A stretch of DNA of 64,000 nucleotides from Nepenthes gracilis (GCA_033239525.1 BSYO01000011.1:6539973-6603972); one strand, 5' to 3'; shown: positions 34,565-46,764, counted from the first letter of the stretch. Notes: generated by a model from the letters alone, not told the origin. Numbers and translations: made by a program.

Positions 34565-35601
34565 TGATGTGTTCTGCTATACCATGGCCTGATCCAAAAT
34601 CGAGCCTATCCACCAGTAAAGCCCCGTGAAGGGCGAAGCCTAGAAGGCAATGCGGTAGGCCTAGCCACGACAGTCATATATTGGGCTGGTGGAGATAGAA
34701 AATGTCTAGGGCCTGTAGGTAGCCTCCTACGACTCGACGAATCATGGCATAGGAATCATCCAACTCAGCGGTTACACCGTGGCCAGTGTGGAGGAAACCG
34801 ACACGGCAGGCACCTCCATTGGTGATTGAAGTCAATGTTCAGAGAGGATTGCCGCACTAGCCTACCCGTAGGAAAAAGGACGCTGCCGCTACCGACTACT
34901 ACCATTGCTAGCGTGGCACGATGAGTCACCCACCGGAAAAGTCTGGCAAATGCTGGTAAGGACCACCCACGGTCACACCACCACAGCAAAACAACAGTTG
35001 ACACTAGAGGCTTCTGTCAACGACCAAAAGCTTGCGAATCCTGACTTGACAGCTATTCAGCCTTGGCATCAAAGCCACGCCGGGCCATTATCTACAAATA
35101 TCCCTTTTCCATTGCAGGAGAAAGGGGGTAATCTAGAGAGAGTGGCAACCTAAGAAACCCTAGAAGCAAATAATCCTAACAGAGAGCACACACACTTTCT
35201 CTTTCTCTCTCTTCCACTCTCAGAGTGAATTCTCTTTCCAAGCCGCTTCCCGTCGAGCACAATGCCGAAGTCTAATCCTCTTCCATTCACCAAGCTGCTC
35301 CCTACCGAGCACATCACCGGAGTCAGGCCCTCCGACACTATTCACTTTTTGACATACATGTATCCTCGCATCCTGCATCCTCCTTTCATCTTTTTATTTA
35401 TTGAGAAAGATTTTTGATTTGAGTATTAAAGGATAAATCGGCGATTGAGTCCTATCAATCTTCTGACATCTTATTTGTTCTTTGTATTGCGCAAGGCCTA
35501 GGTTTTCAAAGATGAAGACCAGATCCGTCTCAATTCGACCCGACGCGAAAGATTAGATGACTTTCTAAACCGTACAACAACCCTGGATCAGGGATGCATC
35601 A
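34565..35601 (+). repeat. 5' LTR of element D
   Basis: Begins TGATGTGTTCTGCTATACC and ends GGGATGCATCA. A TATA-like CTACAAATATCCC lies near 35,092. The LTR end region (GGATAAATCGG, then GCGAAAGATTAGATG) is shared with B and C. Confidence 0.93.
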
Positions 35602-35602
35602 T

Positions 35603-35620
35603 TAGCACCATCTATGGGAA
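35603..35620 (+). promoter_or_regulatory. Primer-binding site of element D
   Basis: TAGCACCATCTATGGGAA one base after the LTR. Variant of the TGGCRCCGTC-type site of the other Tat elements here. Confidence 0.55.
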
Positions 35621-35672
35621 GTGACTTAAAAGTCTAAACACCAACTACTACACTCGCATTTACGATGAAAGG

Positions 35673-37190
35673 ATGCTCAACACCAGAGTACAAGCTAGGA
35701 TGCCAGTTAGGGATACTACCACCCAAGGTTGCAACCCCTCAGTGGGTAGCCACACGGGCGAGTGGCCTGAGCCTAACATATGTGTGCTTACTGCCTAGAT
35801 AGAAGACATGCATAAGATGCTTTGGGTGATGTGTGCCCGTATAAACAAGCCGCAGTAAGGGGCCCTACCCCCAGTCATTGAAGTTTTGACCCTTGAGGTG
35901 AAGAAGCCAAAGACGGAGGCACCCGATTGAGAAGACCCTATGGCCTAACGACGCCAAGGTCTAAGAGGCCACGGGTAATAGAGCCCGAAATCATCTGGAG
36001 GGCCGTCCTAGCAGCGGGACACGAGAGGAAAGCCAAAAGCAGTGGAACTCACGCTACTTCCGCAACGTTAGTAGGCCCTCAACCCAATGAGAAACTTCTT
36101 GCAGTTTGCAACCGCCACAAGCTAGTAGTCGCCAAGATCCATATCCTGCTCCAGACCATTCGGAGCTAAGGGCCTTCCCCAACTCCAAACGGAACACATC
36201 TTCCATGCGAATAGAGGAGAAAGTAAGGAAGATTAGGCTGCATATGTTCATGGGAGATTCTAGCAGGCAATCCGTCAATATGAGGAGATCCCCTTACGAT
36301 GGAGATCCAGACACAGCCATTCCTCGCAAGTTCAAGTGCCAACCCTGGAGACTTACGACGGGAGTACCGATCCCATGGATCACTTCTATACTCTGCTGAC
36401 CTTCCAGGGCATGGGTGACACTGCCATGTGTTAGTGCTTCCTTTTGACCTTTAGGGGGATGCCCGCATATAGTTCTATAGTCTCTAAATAAACTCGATGC
36501 GATTGTTTGAGGAGCTTGCTGACTGCTTCCTATCCTAATTTGCTTCTAGCCGAAAAAAGGAGAAGCAGCCATGACACCTTGTCCACCTTTGGCAAAAGTG
36601 AGATGAGAGCTTGAAGCACTTCTTGGCCTGGTTCACCAATGAAGCCCACAAGATATCCAAGCTCTCTGATGAGGTGAAATTAAATGCCTTCATCGCGACA
36701 CAGGTGCTCGATGAATTCTTTAAGCACTTGACCCACCGACTCCCTTAAACCTTTAGAGAAGCCAAAACCATTGCCCGAGCCTACATCGTGGCCGATGAGG
36801 CTAACAACGCAAAACACCCTAGGTGTGTGGACCAACCTCGTGAGGGACCAACAAGTGAAAAGAAGAGGAACAGAGACGAAAATTGTTCCTAGGAGCTTAG
36901 AAGCGGCCGCGATCTAAACTTGGTGTCCGCTAGGAGTTTAGGCCGCCTAACTCCCCTAAATGACACCCACACTAACATCTTGATTTAAATTTGGGACAAG
37001 AATATTTTGAAAAGGCAAAAGGTGCAGAAGAACTTGAGGAAATAGACCAGTCAAAGTACTGTCACTACCATTAATCTTTGGGTCATAACACTGAATATTA
37101 CCAAACGCTACAGAAGGAGATAGATAACCTAGTCCGTGGAGGACACCTCACAAGTTCTTGCAGAACCTGGGTTAGGCCGCTAAGAGTGTA
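35673..37190 (+). pseudogene. gag remnant of element D
   Basis: Starts at ATG 35,673 with MLNTRVQARMPVRDTTTQGC, the usual Tat gag opening, then stops near 35,800. The gag domain is visible from about 36,330 to 36,830 in several frames (YDGDPDTAIP, then EELADCFLS, then FFKHLTH). The zinc-knuckle region near 37,060 reads CHYH, a stop, SLGHNTEYYQTLQ, with the last Cys lost. Not functional. Confidence 0.75.
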
Positions 37191-37219
37191 GATGAAGATA
37201 AACAAGAGTGGTCGAGGAA

Positions 37220-38030
37220 TTGAATTGTGGCCAGGGTCATCAACATGGTGACAACCAAGCCAGCTAAGGGTAATGCCCCGGACCATTTGGAGACTGCTTC
37301 TAGTAGTAAGAAGCCAAGGGTAAGGGTTAGGAATGATGTCATTAGTTTTAATGATGATGATATAACTCATGTAATAATGCTCAACTTTGATCTTTTAGTT
37401 GTATCGATACTCGTTTTAGATAGTACGGTTAACTACCAACTAAAATAAATATTCATTGATAATAGAATCTCTTGCAATTTGTTCCACCTCAATGTTTACT
37501 TTAAACTTGGATTAAAGAAGAGTCAGAGGAATCTAATCGAGGAACTCTTATATGGGCTAGACAATGCACTAGTGCCTGTCTAGGGCGCCATCCAATTGGA
37601 GGTCACGTTGGGGCTTACCCCAAGATAGCCTCTAGGGTACTCACATTCCTAGTGGTGGACCTTCTCTCAATCTACAATGCTATCTTAGAATGACCCTGCC
37701 TGACTGCCTTTGGGACAGTGACATCAATCCCCACCTAAAGATGAAGTTTTCGATCCCATACAGCATCGGAGGGGTCTTAGGTAACCATATGACCGGTCGG
37801 ACATGATACCTGTACCAAATCATTCTAGAGACTCTCAACCAACCGATCAAAGACCTTGACTTTCATAACGAAACCACCGTGCTATATGATCAGTTAGGTG
37901 AGTCAACTAAGCAAGTCCCTTTAGACCCTAACAAGTCCGAGAAGTGCGTGCAAATTCACTCCCTATTGGGTCCCCTTCACGACCAGCTCATAACCTTCCT
38001 CAGGCAGAATTTTAACGTCTTCGCGTGAAC
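37220..38030 (+). pseudogene. Protease region of element D
   Basis: IFIDNRISCNLFHLNVYFKL (about 37,448-37,505) is the position of the aspartic protease loop. The normal D-N-G-S has become D-N-R-I. The rest (ELLYGLDNALVPV, GAIQLEV) and the linker to RT (PLDPNKSEKCV) are recognisable but full of stops. Confidence 0.7.
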
Positions 38031-38034
38031 ATCC

Positions 38035-38720
38035 ACTAACATGCTAGGAATATTGACCAGAGTAATGATCCACAAGTTAGGCATCAATCTCGATCACAAA
38101 CCCGTTTGGCAAAAGCATAGGAACCACTTAGTCAAAAAATTGATTACCATCCACGAGGAAGTGAAGAAGCTGCTTGACGCGGGGTTCATTAGGGAAGTCT
38201 AATATCCAGATTGGTTATCAAACATCATCCTCATCAAAAAGAGTAATGAAAAATGGCGGATGTACATTGACTTCACGAACGTAAATAAGGTCATACCCTT
38301 CGGTCTGAAGAATATCAGAGTCACCTACCAGTAATTCATGAATAAGATGTTTGAAACCCAAATCAATTGAAATATGAAAGTGTACGTGGATGACATCCTT
38401 ATCAAAAGAAAAGCCATCGATGACCATAATTATGACCTAAGCGAGACTGTTGGAATCCTCTGGGTGCACCAGATGAAGTTAAATCCGATCAAGTGCACAT
38501 TCAATATGACGTCAGGAAAGTTTTTGGTCTTTATCGTCTCTCTATCCCCGACATGAGTCTACCCCAAACTCTAAATGAGGTCTAGAAGCTCACCAGAAGG
38601 CTTGTTACCTTTTTCCAATTATTGGCAAAATCCATGGAGAAGTAACTACTGTTCTTCAAAGCTTTGAGGGGGATAAAGACAATCAGCTTCCAATGGACGA
38701 CCAAGTGCGAAGCATCTTTC
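38035..38720 (+). pseudogene. Reverse transcriptase of element D with internal deletions
   Basis: Reads MLGILTRVMIHKLGINLDHK, KLLDAGFIREV, NEKWRMYIDFTNVNK and then jumps directly to VIPFGLKN. About 59 codons of the palm present in B (19,148-19,324) are missing at the junction near 38,289. The catalytic YVDD is intact at 38,383-38,394. A second gap after KFLVFIVS removes the region before DMSLPQT. Both losses prevent a working enzyme. Confidence 0.88.
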
Positions 38721-39660
38721 TAAAAACTCAAGGAGTACCTTTCTAAACCTCCTCTCTTGACATCGCCTCAGAAAAGCGAAGAGCTGTGTTTGTACCTAGC
38801 GATCTCTGACACGGTGCTTAGCTCGATCCTAATCCAATAATAGTCTGGCGTATAACGGCCGGTGTACTATAACAGTAAGATCCTAACATACACTGAGACT
38901 TATTATTCACATGGAGAAAGGATCGCTCTAACTCTCATCTACTCCACTAGGTTGCTACGCTCGTGCTTCTAGGTGCACAAGATCATCGTCCTAATTGATC
39001 AGCCACTAAAAGGAATCTTGTAGAAGTTGGATACATCTGGATGACTGGTCAAATGGGCTATTGAATTGGGTAAGTTCGACGTAGAGTTTCGATTGCGGCC
39101 GGCCAGGAAGGGCCAGGACCTCACAGACTTCATCGTTGAAACGACGACCCCAATTCAAGACGGCCTCAACCTCGCCCACGATGCCAACCAGCTAGAGATT
39201 TTGACTTGGACCTTGCATGTCGATGGGTCATTGACGTAGATCAGCAGTGGAGCAAGCGTGGTTCTAAGGATTTCGGATGGGTCGGAGATATAGTACTCAA
39301 CAACCCTTGGATTCTCAACCCCCAAGAACATTGTCGAGTATGAGGCACTACTCGCCGGACTCCAACTAACAAATGAGTGCTTAGCTAGATCCCTGGCTAT
39401 CTACAACAACTCTGAGTTGGTCATCAACTAAATCCTAGGAAACTTTAAGGCATCAAACTATCTACTCATGAATTACCTCGCAAGAGCGAGGGGCTTGACT
39501 CAAGCGTTTCGTAAAGTTAAAGTAGTCCACATCTTAAGAGAAGAGAATTGGAAGGCAGACCAGCTGACAAAGACAACAGCAACAGGGAACTTGGAACAAT
39601 ATGCGAGAGACATGCAGGAAGTCCTAACCATTCCAAGCATTGAAGACCCCTAGTGCGAAT
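38720..39660 (+). pseudogene. RNase H and archaeal-type RNase H of element D
   Basis: The first RNase H blocks (YYNSKILTYTET, HGERIALTLIYS) lie around 38,860-39,000. The second, archaeal-type, domain reads WTLHVDGSLT (39,210), VEYEALLAGLQLTNECLA, YNNSELVIN and HILREENWKADQL. The frame is open from 39,468 to 39,653. The second catalytic position is N (YNNSE) where B has YSDSE. Confidence 0.78.
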
Positions 39661-40920
39661 AGTTGCAAGTGACTAATGACGACAATTGGATGACCCCGTA
39701 TAAGAGATACCTGATAGACGGCACCTTATCGAAAAGCCCAAAGGAGGCCAACACATAAAGAAGATAGCCAACTAGTACACCATCATGGATGGGAGGTTGT
39801 ACCATCGCGAATACTCAACTCCTTACATAATGTGTCTCATAGGAGAAGAGGCCGAATATGTATTGGGTGTGGTGCACTGGCATCTGTGGCTTACACATCG
39901 GAGTCAAGAACCTTGTCTTCAAGACCATATGGTAAGGACTCTACTGGCCCTTAGTGAAGCACAACGTCATGGAATTTGTGAATAAGTGTGAAAATTATCA
40001 AATCCAAGGAAACATATCTCATCAGCTGCACATGGTGCTGCAAGCCCTATAGTTGTCGTGGCCGTTCTCTCAGTGGAGGGTCGACATACTCGGACCTTTA
40101 CCATTAGCATCCAGGCAGAGGAAGTTTATCACAGTAAGTATTGGCTACTTTACTAAGGGTCGAAACATCCCCACTAGCGAAGATCATCAAGTAAAATGCA
40201 ACAAAATTCGTTCGTCAGAGTATCGTATACCGATTATGGATTTCCAAGGTCATATTAACCGATAATGGGATCCAATTCACCAGGAAGTGATTCATCAAAT
40301 ACTGTGCAAGTATGTAAATAAAGTTGGATCACACTTTCGTCACCTACCCCAAAATCAATGGGCAAGTGAAAGTCAAGAACTGTACGCTACTACACTGGCT
40401 GAATACAAAGTTAGAGGATGTTGGGGGCTCCTGGGCGGATAAGTTACCGTCTATTCTATGGTCATACAGGACAAACCTAAGGGAGTCGACCTGGGAGATG
40501 CTATTCAACCTATGTTATAGAGCTGAGATGATCATCCCAATTGAGGTCAGGCTGCCTTGCCTTCCGGTCGAATGCTTTTACCCTCTCAGCAACTCCCAAA
40601 GGCTAAGGGAGCACCTTGACCAACATGAAGAAGCCCGAGACACAGTGTGCCTATGAATAGCATCCTATCAACAGCAAATTATGCGGTACTATAATAAGAA
40701 TGTGAAGGCTCACTAGCTCGAGGTAGGAGACCTAGTCCTATGGAGCGTAAAGGCGACGTACAAAATCGCCAATAGGAGCAAGCTCTCTCTGAATTAGGAA
40801 GGACCGTTTATTGTCTCAATAATCCTCTAGAATAGCGCGTACAAACTACATACCTAGGATGACATACTGGTCCCAAGGATTTGGACGCCACCTATCTCAA
40901 GAAGTATTACCATTGAGCCT
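39660..40920 (+). pseudogene. Integrase of element D
   Basis: Zinc-finger and core blocks: FSQWRVDILGPLPLASRQRK (40,060), VLTDNGIQFT around 40,255, YPKINGQVKVKN and LPSILWSYRTNLRESTWEML (40,324-40,656), then the C-terminal RYYNKNVKAH. The central frames are nearly open, but joining stops and shifts remain at 39,985, 40,265 and 40,656. Confidence 0.82.
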
Positions 40921-42743
40921 CAACCTAGCCCCGGCAAGATTAGCATACATCATTAAGAGTGCTCAGAATATGTACTATATTCTCATTAATGAAATAATTA
41001 TTTGTTCCTATCTGATTTCCCATATGAATGTTTGTTTACTATCTCATAAAATCATGTAATCCAGACTGCCCCTAAGTCAGGTAAACTCTCATTTGCTCAT
41101 AACTCAACCTTCAAACGGTTAAAGAATCCTAGTCCTGCTATTGAGCAGCTGACACGTGATCAAATTCTAAACCTTGGTCTTGCTACCAAGTGGCCTATAC
41201 GCAGTCGAACACAATGGCCTAGGGTAGGGGGCATATGGCCTTAGAGTCAGACCACCCTATCAAACGACCATTGAAACCTTAGGGGGATTTCACAACATCC
41301 ATGCGGCGACCTCCTCCAAAAAGAGAGAGCACCATCAATCGACAACGGTCGGTGGACTAGAGCTAGATGCACAAAAGCTACGACGCCCTATGAAGGGGCT
41401 GAGCACCCATGATGGCATAGGGGCAGCGGCTTATGACTCTTTTAGAATCCGGCGGCTGTAGCCATGAAACCCAGCCGGCCCTAGTGAGGCTCACCCACAG
41501 GCATGCGATGATGTCCCACTCATCGTATAGAGCACCCGTGCAAAAAGAAAGCGTTACGATGTTCCCCGAAAGGAATGAGCACAGTCGGGCTGATGCGCCT
41601 AAAACAAGCCCAGTGACGATAGCGACAGCGCTTAGCTAGAAACGCAAAAGGAAAGAAGCAAAAGAGAAGAAAATGTCCAGCACTTCCATTCATTAATTTC
41701 TTTTACAAAATACAAAAATTATATCAACAAACGTACAAGGTAACATGAAAGATAAAAATACATAGAATGACGACCCGATGGCATTCGCCCAAAAATTGGT
41801 TTGGGAAAGACAAGCTCTGGGAAGACAACTGTGACAGGAAACACCTCGTAGCCTTGTTCCCATGAACTATCTTCTCGTCAAGCATTCCGACCAGAGACTA
41901 GGCGTACCAAGAGATGAATGGAAAGCCATCCCCTACAAGAACGAGGCGTCAAACGCTACCGCCCTTACATGGGAGGCCTCCCACCCAGACATCCTCCATT
42001 GAGACCGGCCATAGTCGTTGGAACCGAATCAGACCCAATGTAGTGAACATGGCCAAGTCCCAAGAGGACTCCGGGTGTACCCCCACCTGTAAGCTCCAAA
42101 AGCAACCCCAGTAGGAGGAACCGAAGGTAGGTCCACTTCCCCAATCTGAGAGTACATTGAGGGAAACTCTTGCCCTTTGAAGCTTCTTGAGAGGAGGATA
42201 GCCAGAAGCCAGCAGGAGGAAGATAACAATGGCCATATGATTGGACCGCCCTCATTTCGACATCAAAGAAGTTGAGGGAGAAGCATCATGATAGGCTTCA
42301 AGCACTTCTTCGAATCCGACAAAACTCCATCCGATCCTAGTGGAAGGCAACGAAAGACCCATGTCGACTCTGAACTCTCACACCACTCGGCTGATGTAAA
42401 GGTGAACCATGAAGCAAAGCACAAAAAGTCCTTCCATTTATAGCCGAAGAGGAAGACCAGTGAGTCATTAATGAGGAGTCACACACGTCAACATCATCCA
42501 CAGGGAACAGGCAAAGAATCAATGCCAAACCTCGAAACAATGCCAAGATCATTTCAAACAAAGTACCGAATCTCTATGTCCCTCTACAGAAGGCTGCAAG
42601 GTGCCTAGAAAAGAAGCACAATCCTCAGTAACTGGTGTCCAAACGTCTCGAAAAGGAACATGTGAGTTGGCCTAACTGGAGATGTCCCAACATCCAACAT
42701 ACAAGGAATTGACGAGGCCCAGTCATTTGATATGAGGGGCTAA
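40921..42743. other. 3' region of element D with antisense remnants
   Basis: After integrase come a degenerate copy of the B repeat unit, the internal motif AAACCTTAGGGGG (41,274-41,286), a block shared with B 22,590-22,760, and a segment (41,690-42,740) that aligns with B 24,660-25,680. The minus-strand TATA box GGCTATAAATGG (TATAAA at 42,437-42,442) is conserved with B. Minus ORFs at 41,949-42,255 are open but not recognised. The aORF C-terminal block of A and B is not found here. Confidence 0.5.
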
Positions 42744-43782
42744 TGATGAGTCTTGCTATGCCATGGACCAATCCAAAGTCGAGCCCACCCACAAGCAAAT
42801 CCCTGCGAAGAGCAAAGCCCAAAAAACCATGCGGTAGGCCAAGTCACGGTAAGCATGTAATGGGCTGTTAGAGATAAAAACTGTCCATGCCCAACAAGCA
42901 ACCCCTTGTGGCTCGACTAATCACGATGTAAAAACCTTGTAACTTGCGGCAACTACCTAGCCAGCGCAGAGGGAGCAAACATGACAGGCACCTACCATTA
43001 GTAATCAAAGTCAATGCACAGAGGGGACCGCCATGCTCGCCAATTTGTAGCAAAAAGGATGCTGCTGCTGCTGGCCACTTCCATCGTCAATGTGGCTCAA
43101 CGAATCACTTACCGAAATAGTCTAACAAATGTCAGCAAGGATCACCCACAGTTGCACCACCATTGCAAAATGATACTTGACACCAGAGATTTCCATCAAC
43201 GACCAACAGCCTATGAATCCTGATGCGACAGCTGTCCGGCCTTGGCGCCAAAGTCACACCAAAGCCATCGTCTACAAATATCCTTTCTCTACCGCTGGAG
43301 AAAGGGGAGCAATCTAGAAAAAGTGACAACCTAAGAAACCCTAGAAGCAAAGAATCCTAATAAAGAGCACGCACATTCTCTCTTTTTCTCTCTTCCACTC
43401 TCAGAGTAAATTCTCTCTCCAAGCTGCTCCCTATTGAGCATATCGTCAGACCCTAGCCCTTTGCCATTCACCAAGCCACTTTCCACTGAATGCATCACCG
43501 GAGTCAAGCCCTTTGACACTACTCACTTTCCCACATATGTGTATCCTCGCTTCCTACGTCCTACTTTCATCTTTCTATTATATAAGAAAGATTTTTCATT
43601 TGAGTATCGAAAGATAAATAGGAGAGTGAGTCCGACTAATCCTCTGACATTTTATTCGTTCATTATATTATGCAATACCCAAGTTTTTAAAGACAGATAT
43701 CAGACTTGTTTCAATTTGACCTAACGTGAAAGATCAGATGGCTTCTTAATTCGTACAATAATTCAGATTTAGAGATGCATCA
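42744..43782 (+). repeat. 3' LTR of element D
   Basis: Begins TGATGAGTCTTGCTATGCC right after the purine tract ATGAGGGGCTAA and ends AGAGATGCATCA, then AAATT. A TATA-like CTACAAATATCC lies at about 43,271. A promoter here would fire toward the transporter gene. Confidence 0.95.
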
Positions 43783-43787
43783 AAATT

Positions 43788-44458
43788 AGTTTAGAAACTG
43801 TATTTTTTCATTGAGAGAGAATATTAAAATTTCTCAGTTTTCAACTCTAGGAAACAACCTTAGGGACCATTTGATTTGATGTATGAGTACAAGGCCTATC
43901 AGCTATAGTCAAATAATCCCATTTATTCAAATACTATATCATATGAGTGAAATGAAATTTATTGACGTAAAATTTTAATCCTTTATAAAATCATATCATG
44001 ATGAAAATTTAGAATATAATTAAAAATAAATTTTTAGAGTAAAATATTTAAAATATATATTATATTTAACTATTTTGCAAGTTTTTCTGCCCCGCAAACT
44101 CTCGGACACTTTAATTATAAATGTTACTATATTTTTGTATCCCCGAGAGATGTGAGGAGACACGCGCGCGCGACTGGCGACAACTCTCCTTTCGTGGGAT
44201 CTGTCTGTTACTCCTTGCCATCCATGCGAGAGTGAGTGCATATCTTCACCCCCTTCAAATCTGCTGGAGTTCGGCATCGAAATATTCCCCGCTATCCTCC
44301 TCTGTTTCGCCCCTGTTTTGAACCTTTAGGCAACCCGCTCCATCCATTCACCGTTCGCTGATAATCGCAATGGTTAATGCAGCGATTTTTATGTGAATCC
44401 GATATAATAGTTGGCGAAAGTAGAAGTGAGAAGTAGGATTTCATTAGGAGTAACAGCC
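43788..44458 (+). promoter_or_regulatory. Upstream region and leader of the polyamine transporter gene
   Basis: About 670 bp between element D and the ATG. A TATA-like TTATAAATG lies near 44,114-44,122. If used, it gives a leader of roughly 310 bases. The leader contains a CG-repeat (ACACGCGCGCGCG, about 44,160) and at least three short upstream ORFs: AUG-UGA at 44,150-44,155, a 3-codon ORF at about 44,224, and an 8-codon ORF at 44,370-44,396 that itself ends in AUG-UGA. The start-site position is inferred. Confidence 0.5.
44370..44396 (+). other. Upstream ORF in the transporter leader
   Basis: Reads MVNAAIFM then UGA. It ends 62 bases before the main ATG, in another frame. The last two codons form a start-stop AUG-UGA (44,391-44,396). 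It lies in the leader whichever plausible promoter is used. Confidence 0.5.
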
Positions 44459-45901
44459 ATGGGATTAGAGATTCAATCCGACAACCCAAAACCCACTTCC
44501 CCAACTTCCCTTCCTAACTCAATTATCCTTCAACAACTTCCACTCACCTCCGCCGCGACGGCCGCGACCAAGGCTGCCCACCAAAAGCTGACCCTTATCC
44601 CACTCATCTTCCTCATCTACTTCGAGGTTGCCGGCGGCCCTTACGGTGAAGAACCCACAGTCCAAGCCGCCGGACCACTCGTTGCCATATTAGGTTTCCT
44701 CGTATTCCCGTTCATCTGGAGCATCCCGGAAGCCCTGATCACCGCGGAGCTCTCAACAGCCTACCCGGGCAACGGTGGCTTCGTCATATGGGCCGACCGG
44801 GCCTTCGGCCCGTTCTGTGGCTCTCTTATGGGCACATGGAAGTTCCTCAGCGGTGTGATCAACATTGCTTCTTTCCCAGTTTTATGCATCGATTACTTGA
44901 AGTTACTCTTCCCCATTTTCGCTTCGGGCCTGCCCCGCTACTTGGCAATATGTATCTCAACGTTACTGCTTTCGTTCTTGAACTACACTGGCGTTACTGT
45001 TGTTGGGTATGCTGCTGTTGCTCTTGGGGTTGCCTCTCTCATGCCCTTTGTTCTCATGTCTCTGGTTGCTATCCCTCAAATTCATCCTCATAGATGGCTT
45101 AATCTAGGCCAAAAAGGTGTGAAAAAGGACTGGAATTTGTTCTTCAACACTCTCTTTTGGAATCTCAACTATTGGGACAGTGTTAGCACTCTTGCTGGTG
45201 AGGTCGATGATCCTCAAAGGACCTTTCCAATGGGGCTTCTAGTGGCTGTAATTTTCACCTGTTTGGCATACTTGATTCCGCTGATCTCCGTCACGGGCGC
45301 CATTTCTGTCGATCAGAGCCTTTGGGAAGCTGGGTTTATGGCCGATGCGGCGCAGATGATTGTTGGGAAGTGGTTAAAAGTTTGGATTGAAATTGGTGCG
45401 TTTTTATCGAATATTGGTCTTTTTGAGGCTCAATTGAGCAGCTGCGCCTACCAAGTTCTGGGTATGGCAGAGATTGGATTCTTGCCCAAGTTCTGTGCGG
45501 CCAGAGCAAAATGGTTCAACACTCCATGGGTTGGGATAGTGGCATCGACAATGATCACACTAGGAGTATCCTTCATGAACTTCACCGACATAATTTCTTC
45601 TGCAAATTTCCTTTACAGTTTGGGCATGCTGTTGGAATTTGCAGCATTCTTACAGCTGAGGAGGAAGCTTCCAGAACTGAAGAGGCCGTTCCGGGTGCCG
45701 ATGAGGATGCCAGGATTGGTGATAATGTGCTTGGTACCATCTGGGTTTTTGGTGTTCATAATGGCAATCGCTACGAAGACTGTTTTTCTTGTGAGTGGCG
45801 TTATGACTGCGGCTGGGATTTTGTGGTTCCTCGCCATGAAGCTGTGCAAAGAAAAGAAATGGTGCGCTTTCGACAGAGACGAAGCAGGTGAGCAAGGATG
45901 A
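44459..45901 (+). CDS. PUT4: Polyamine transporter, PUT/LAT family (PUT4-like), 480 aa
   Basis: An intact single-exon gene for an amino acid-polyamine-organocation (APC) transporter. The plant PUT/LAT clade imports polyamines such as spermidine and putrescine by proton-driven uptake. Of its members I judge it closest to Arabidopsis At3g13620 (PUT4/LAT3), from memory of the family. After a ~40-residue Ser/Thr/Pro-rich cytosolic N-terminus come about 12 hydrophobic helices. Landmarks: GGPYGEEP (residues 59-66) and [12 protein letters not shown] (87-98) in the substrate-binding first helices, [17 protein letters not shown] (233-249) in the middle, and ELKRPFRVP near the C-terminus. The length is normal for the family. 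The ATG at 44,459 is chosen because it has a good context (GCCATGG). The frame is open 16 codons further upstream but has no ATG there. It is flanked by Tat elements on both sides. Membrane location (plasma membrane, ER or Golgi) cannot be decided from sequence. Confidence 0.95.
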   Translation: MGLEIQSDNPKPTSPTSLPNSIILQQLPLTSAATAATKAAHQKLTLIPLIFLIYFEVAGGPYGEEPTVQAAGPLVAILGFLVFPFIWSIPEALITAELSTAYPGNGGFVIWADRAFGPFCGSLMGTWKFLSGVINIASFPVLCIDYLKLLFPIFASGLPRYLAICISTLLLSFLNYTGVTVVGYAAVALGVASLMPFVLMSLVAIPQIHPHRWLNLGQKGVKKDWNLFFNTLFWNLNYWDSVSTLAGEVDDPQRTFPMGLLVAVIFTCLAYLIPLISVTGAISVDQSLWEAGFMADAAQMIVGKWLKVWIEIGAFLSNIGLFEAQLSSCAYQVLGMAEIGFLPKFCAARAKWFNTPWVGIVASTMITLGVSFMNFTDIISSANFLYSLGMLLEFAAFLQLRRKLPELKRPFRVPMRMPGLVIMCLVPSGFLVFIMAIATKTVFLVSGVMTAAGILWFLAMKLCKEKKWCAFDRDEAGEQG

Positions 45902-46118
45902 CAGGGGAGCGGTGGAAGCAGTTACTATAAGCTTCATGGTGATTATGTATATCGGCTTCACGCTGAATTATAGCTGAGTATCTTTTATGGAAAAACCATG
46001 TATTTCAAAATCAACTTTAAATTTTAGACCTTTAAGAGTGCAACAAATTGGGGATAGAGGAACAACGTGGGTTGGCATTTGCCAAAATGCACGCCCCCTT
46101 TTTTTGTGGTGGTTGAAA
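45902..46118 (+). other. 3' flank / 3' UTR of the transporter gene
   Basis: About 217 bp between the stop codon and the inverted LTR. No perfect AATAAA is seen here. The GAAATAATG at about 46,115 lies at the LTR junction, so the natural poly(A) site may have been displaced or lies within LTR sequence. Confidence 0.4.
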
Positions 46119-46690
46119 TAATGTGTCCTTGGATTTAAATTGTAATACGAATTAGGGAGCCAAAATTTTTTTATCAAGTTTGAAGCGAATCCAGTCTTCG
46201 TGCATTCTTAATCTAAATCCTGTGCAATATATAATACGGTCAAATAATTGGCAGAACTCATTCCCCGATATATTTTTTAACGCTCAAGTCAAAATCTTTT
46301 TTTTGAAGAAAGGAAAAGAGACGATGTAAGTTTAAATGTTCGTAAAAACATTTCTTATTTGAGATTTGTGCTTTTCTGAAAGCGTCTTAATAATAGAGAG
46401 AGTTTGCACACTGAGCGTTTTTAATTTTTCTTTAGTTTTGTTTGAGCATCGACTCCGTTTTCTTGTTGGAAAAGATGAGTTTTTGTAAAAGTTGAGAGAC
46501 AGTTGACTTTTCCTGTCAACCGCCCAGAAAACTACCGAGTGGATAGATTTTGCTCAATTGGTGGTTCCAACCAGCGCCCTAGGCCATTAATTCAAGATAA
46601 TAGGAGGAAACTGCTTCGGCTGTTGGTATTAGTTTCATCTTCATTCAAGGAGCAAATTACTCGGATAAAGCCATCGAGCGCATGCCAAGA
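46119..46690 (-). repeat. Inverted, 5'-incomplete LTR related to element C
   Basis: The complement of this segment runs parallel to C's 5' LTR (about 46,850-47,424) from GGCTTTATCCGAG through TTGAATTAATGGCC, TTTTACGAACATTTAAAC and the LTR end. It lacks about the first 100 bp. The plus-strand start TAATGTGTCC is the complement of the LTR's terminal end. No internal retrotransposon sequence accompanies it, so it is a solo or truncated LTR inserted next to, or before, element C in the opposite orientation. Confidence 0.85.
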
Positions 46691-46764
46691 GGCCTGAAAT
46701 TCAGTCTCAAAATCCACAAAGATTTTAAAATCCATAGAGATTTGAAAATAAAAATAATATATAT

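Larger units (their letters stand above)
34565..43782 (+). mobile_element. Ty3/gypsy Tat-lineage retrotransposon D, full length but decayed
   Basis: LTRs at 34,565-35,601 and 42,744-43,782 (1037 and 1039 bp) and an exact 5-bp target duplication AAATT (34,560-34,564 and 43,783-43,787) define a complete insertion. The interior reads gag, protease, RT, RNase H, archaeal-type RNase H and integrase on plus. The LTRs are strongly diverged by eye, so it is old. The coding part has many stops and at least two internal RT deletions. It ends about 680 bp upstream of the polyamine transporter start and points toward it. Confidence 0.95.

Noticed and set aside
44411..44458. Earlier start (TTG at 44,411) for the transporter
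   Set aside because: Plant genes start at ATG. The ATG at 44,459 has a good context, and the 16 upstream codons do not resemble family N-termini.
45511..45961. ORFs of 78-126 codons overlapping the transporter in other frames
   Set aside because: Shadows of the strongly coding transporter frame, with no family signature.
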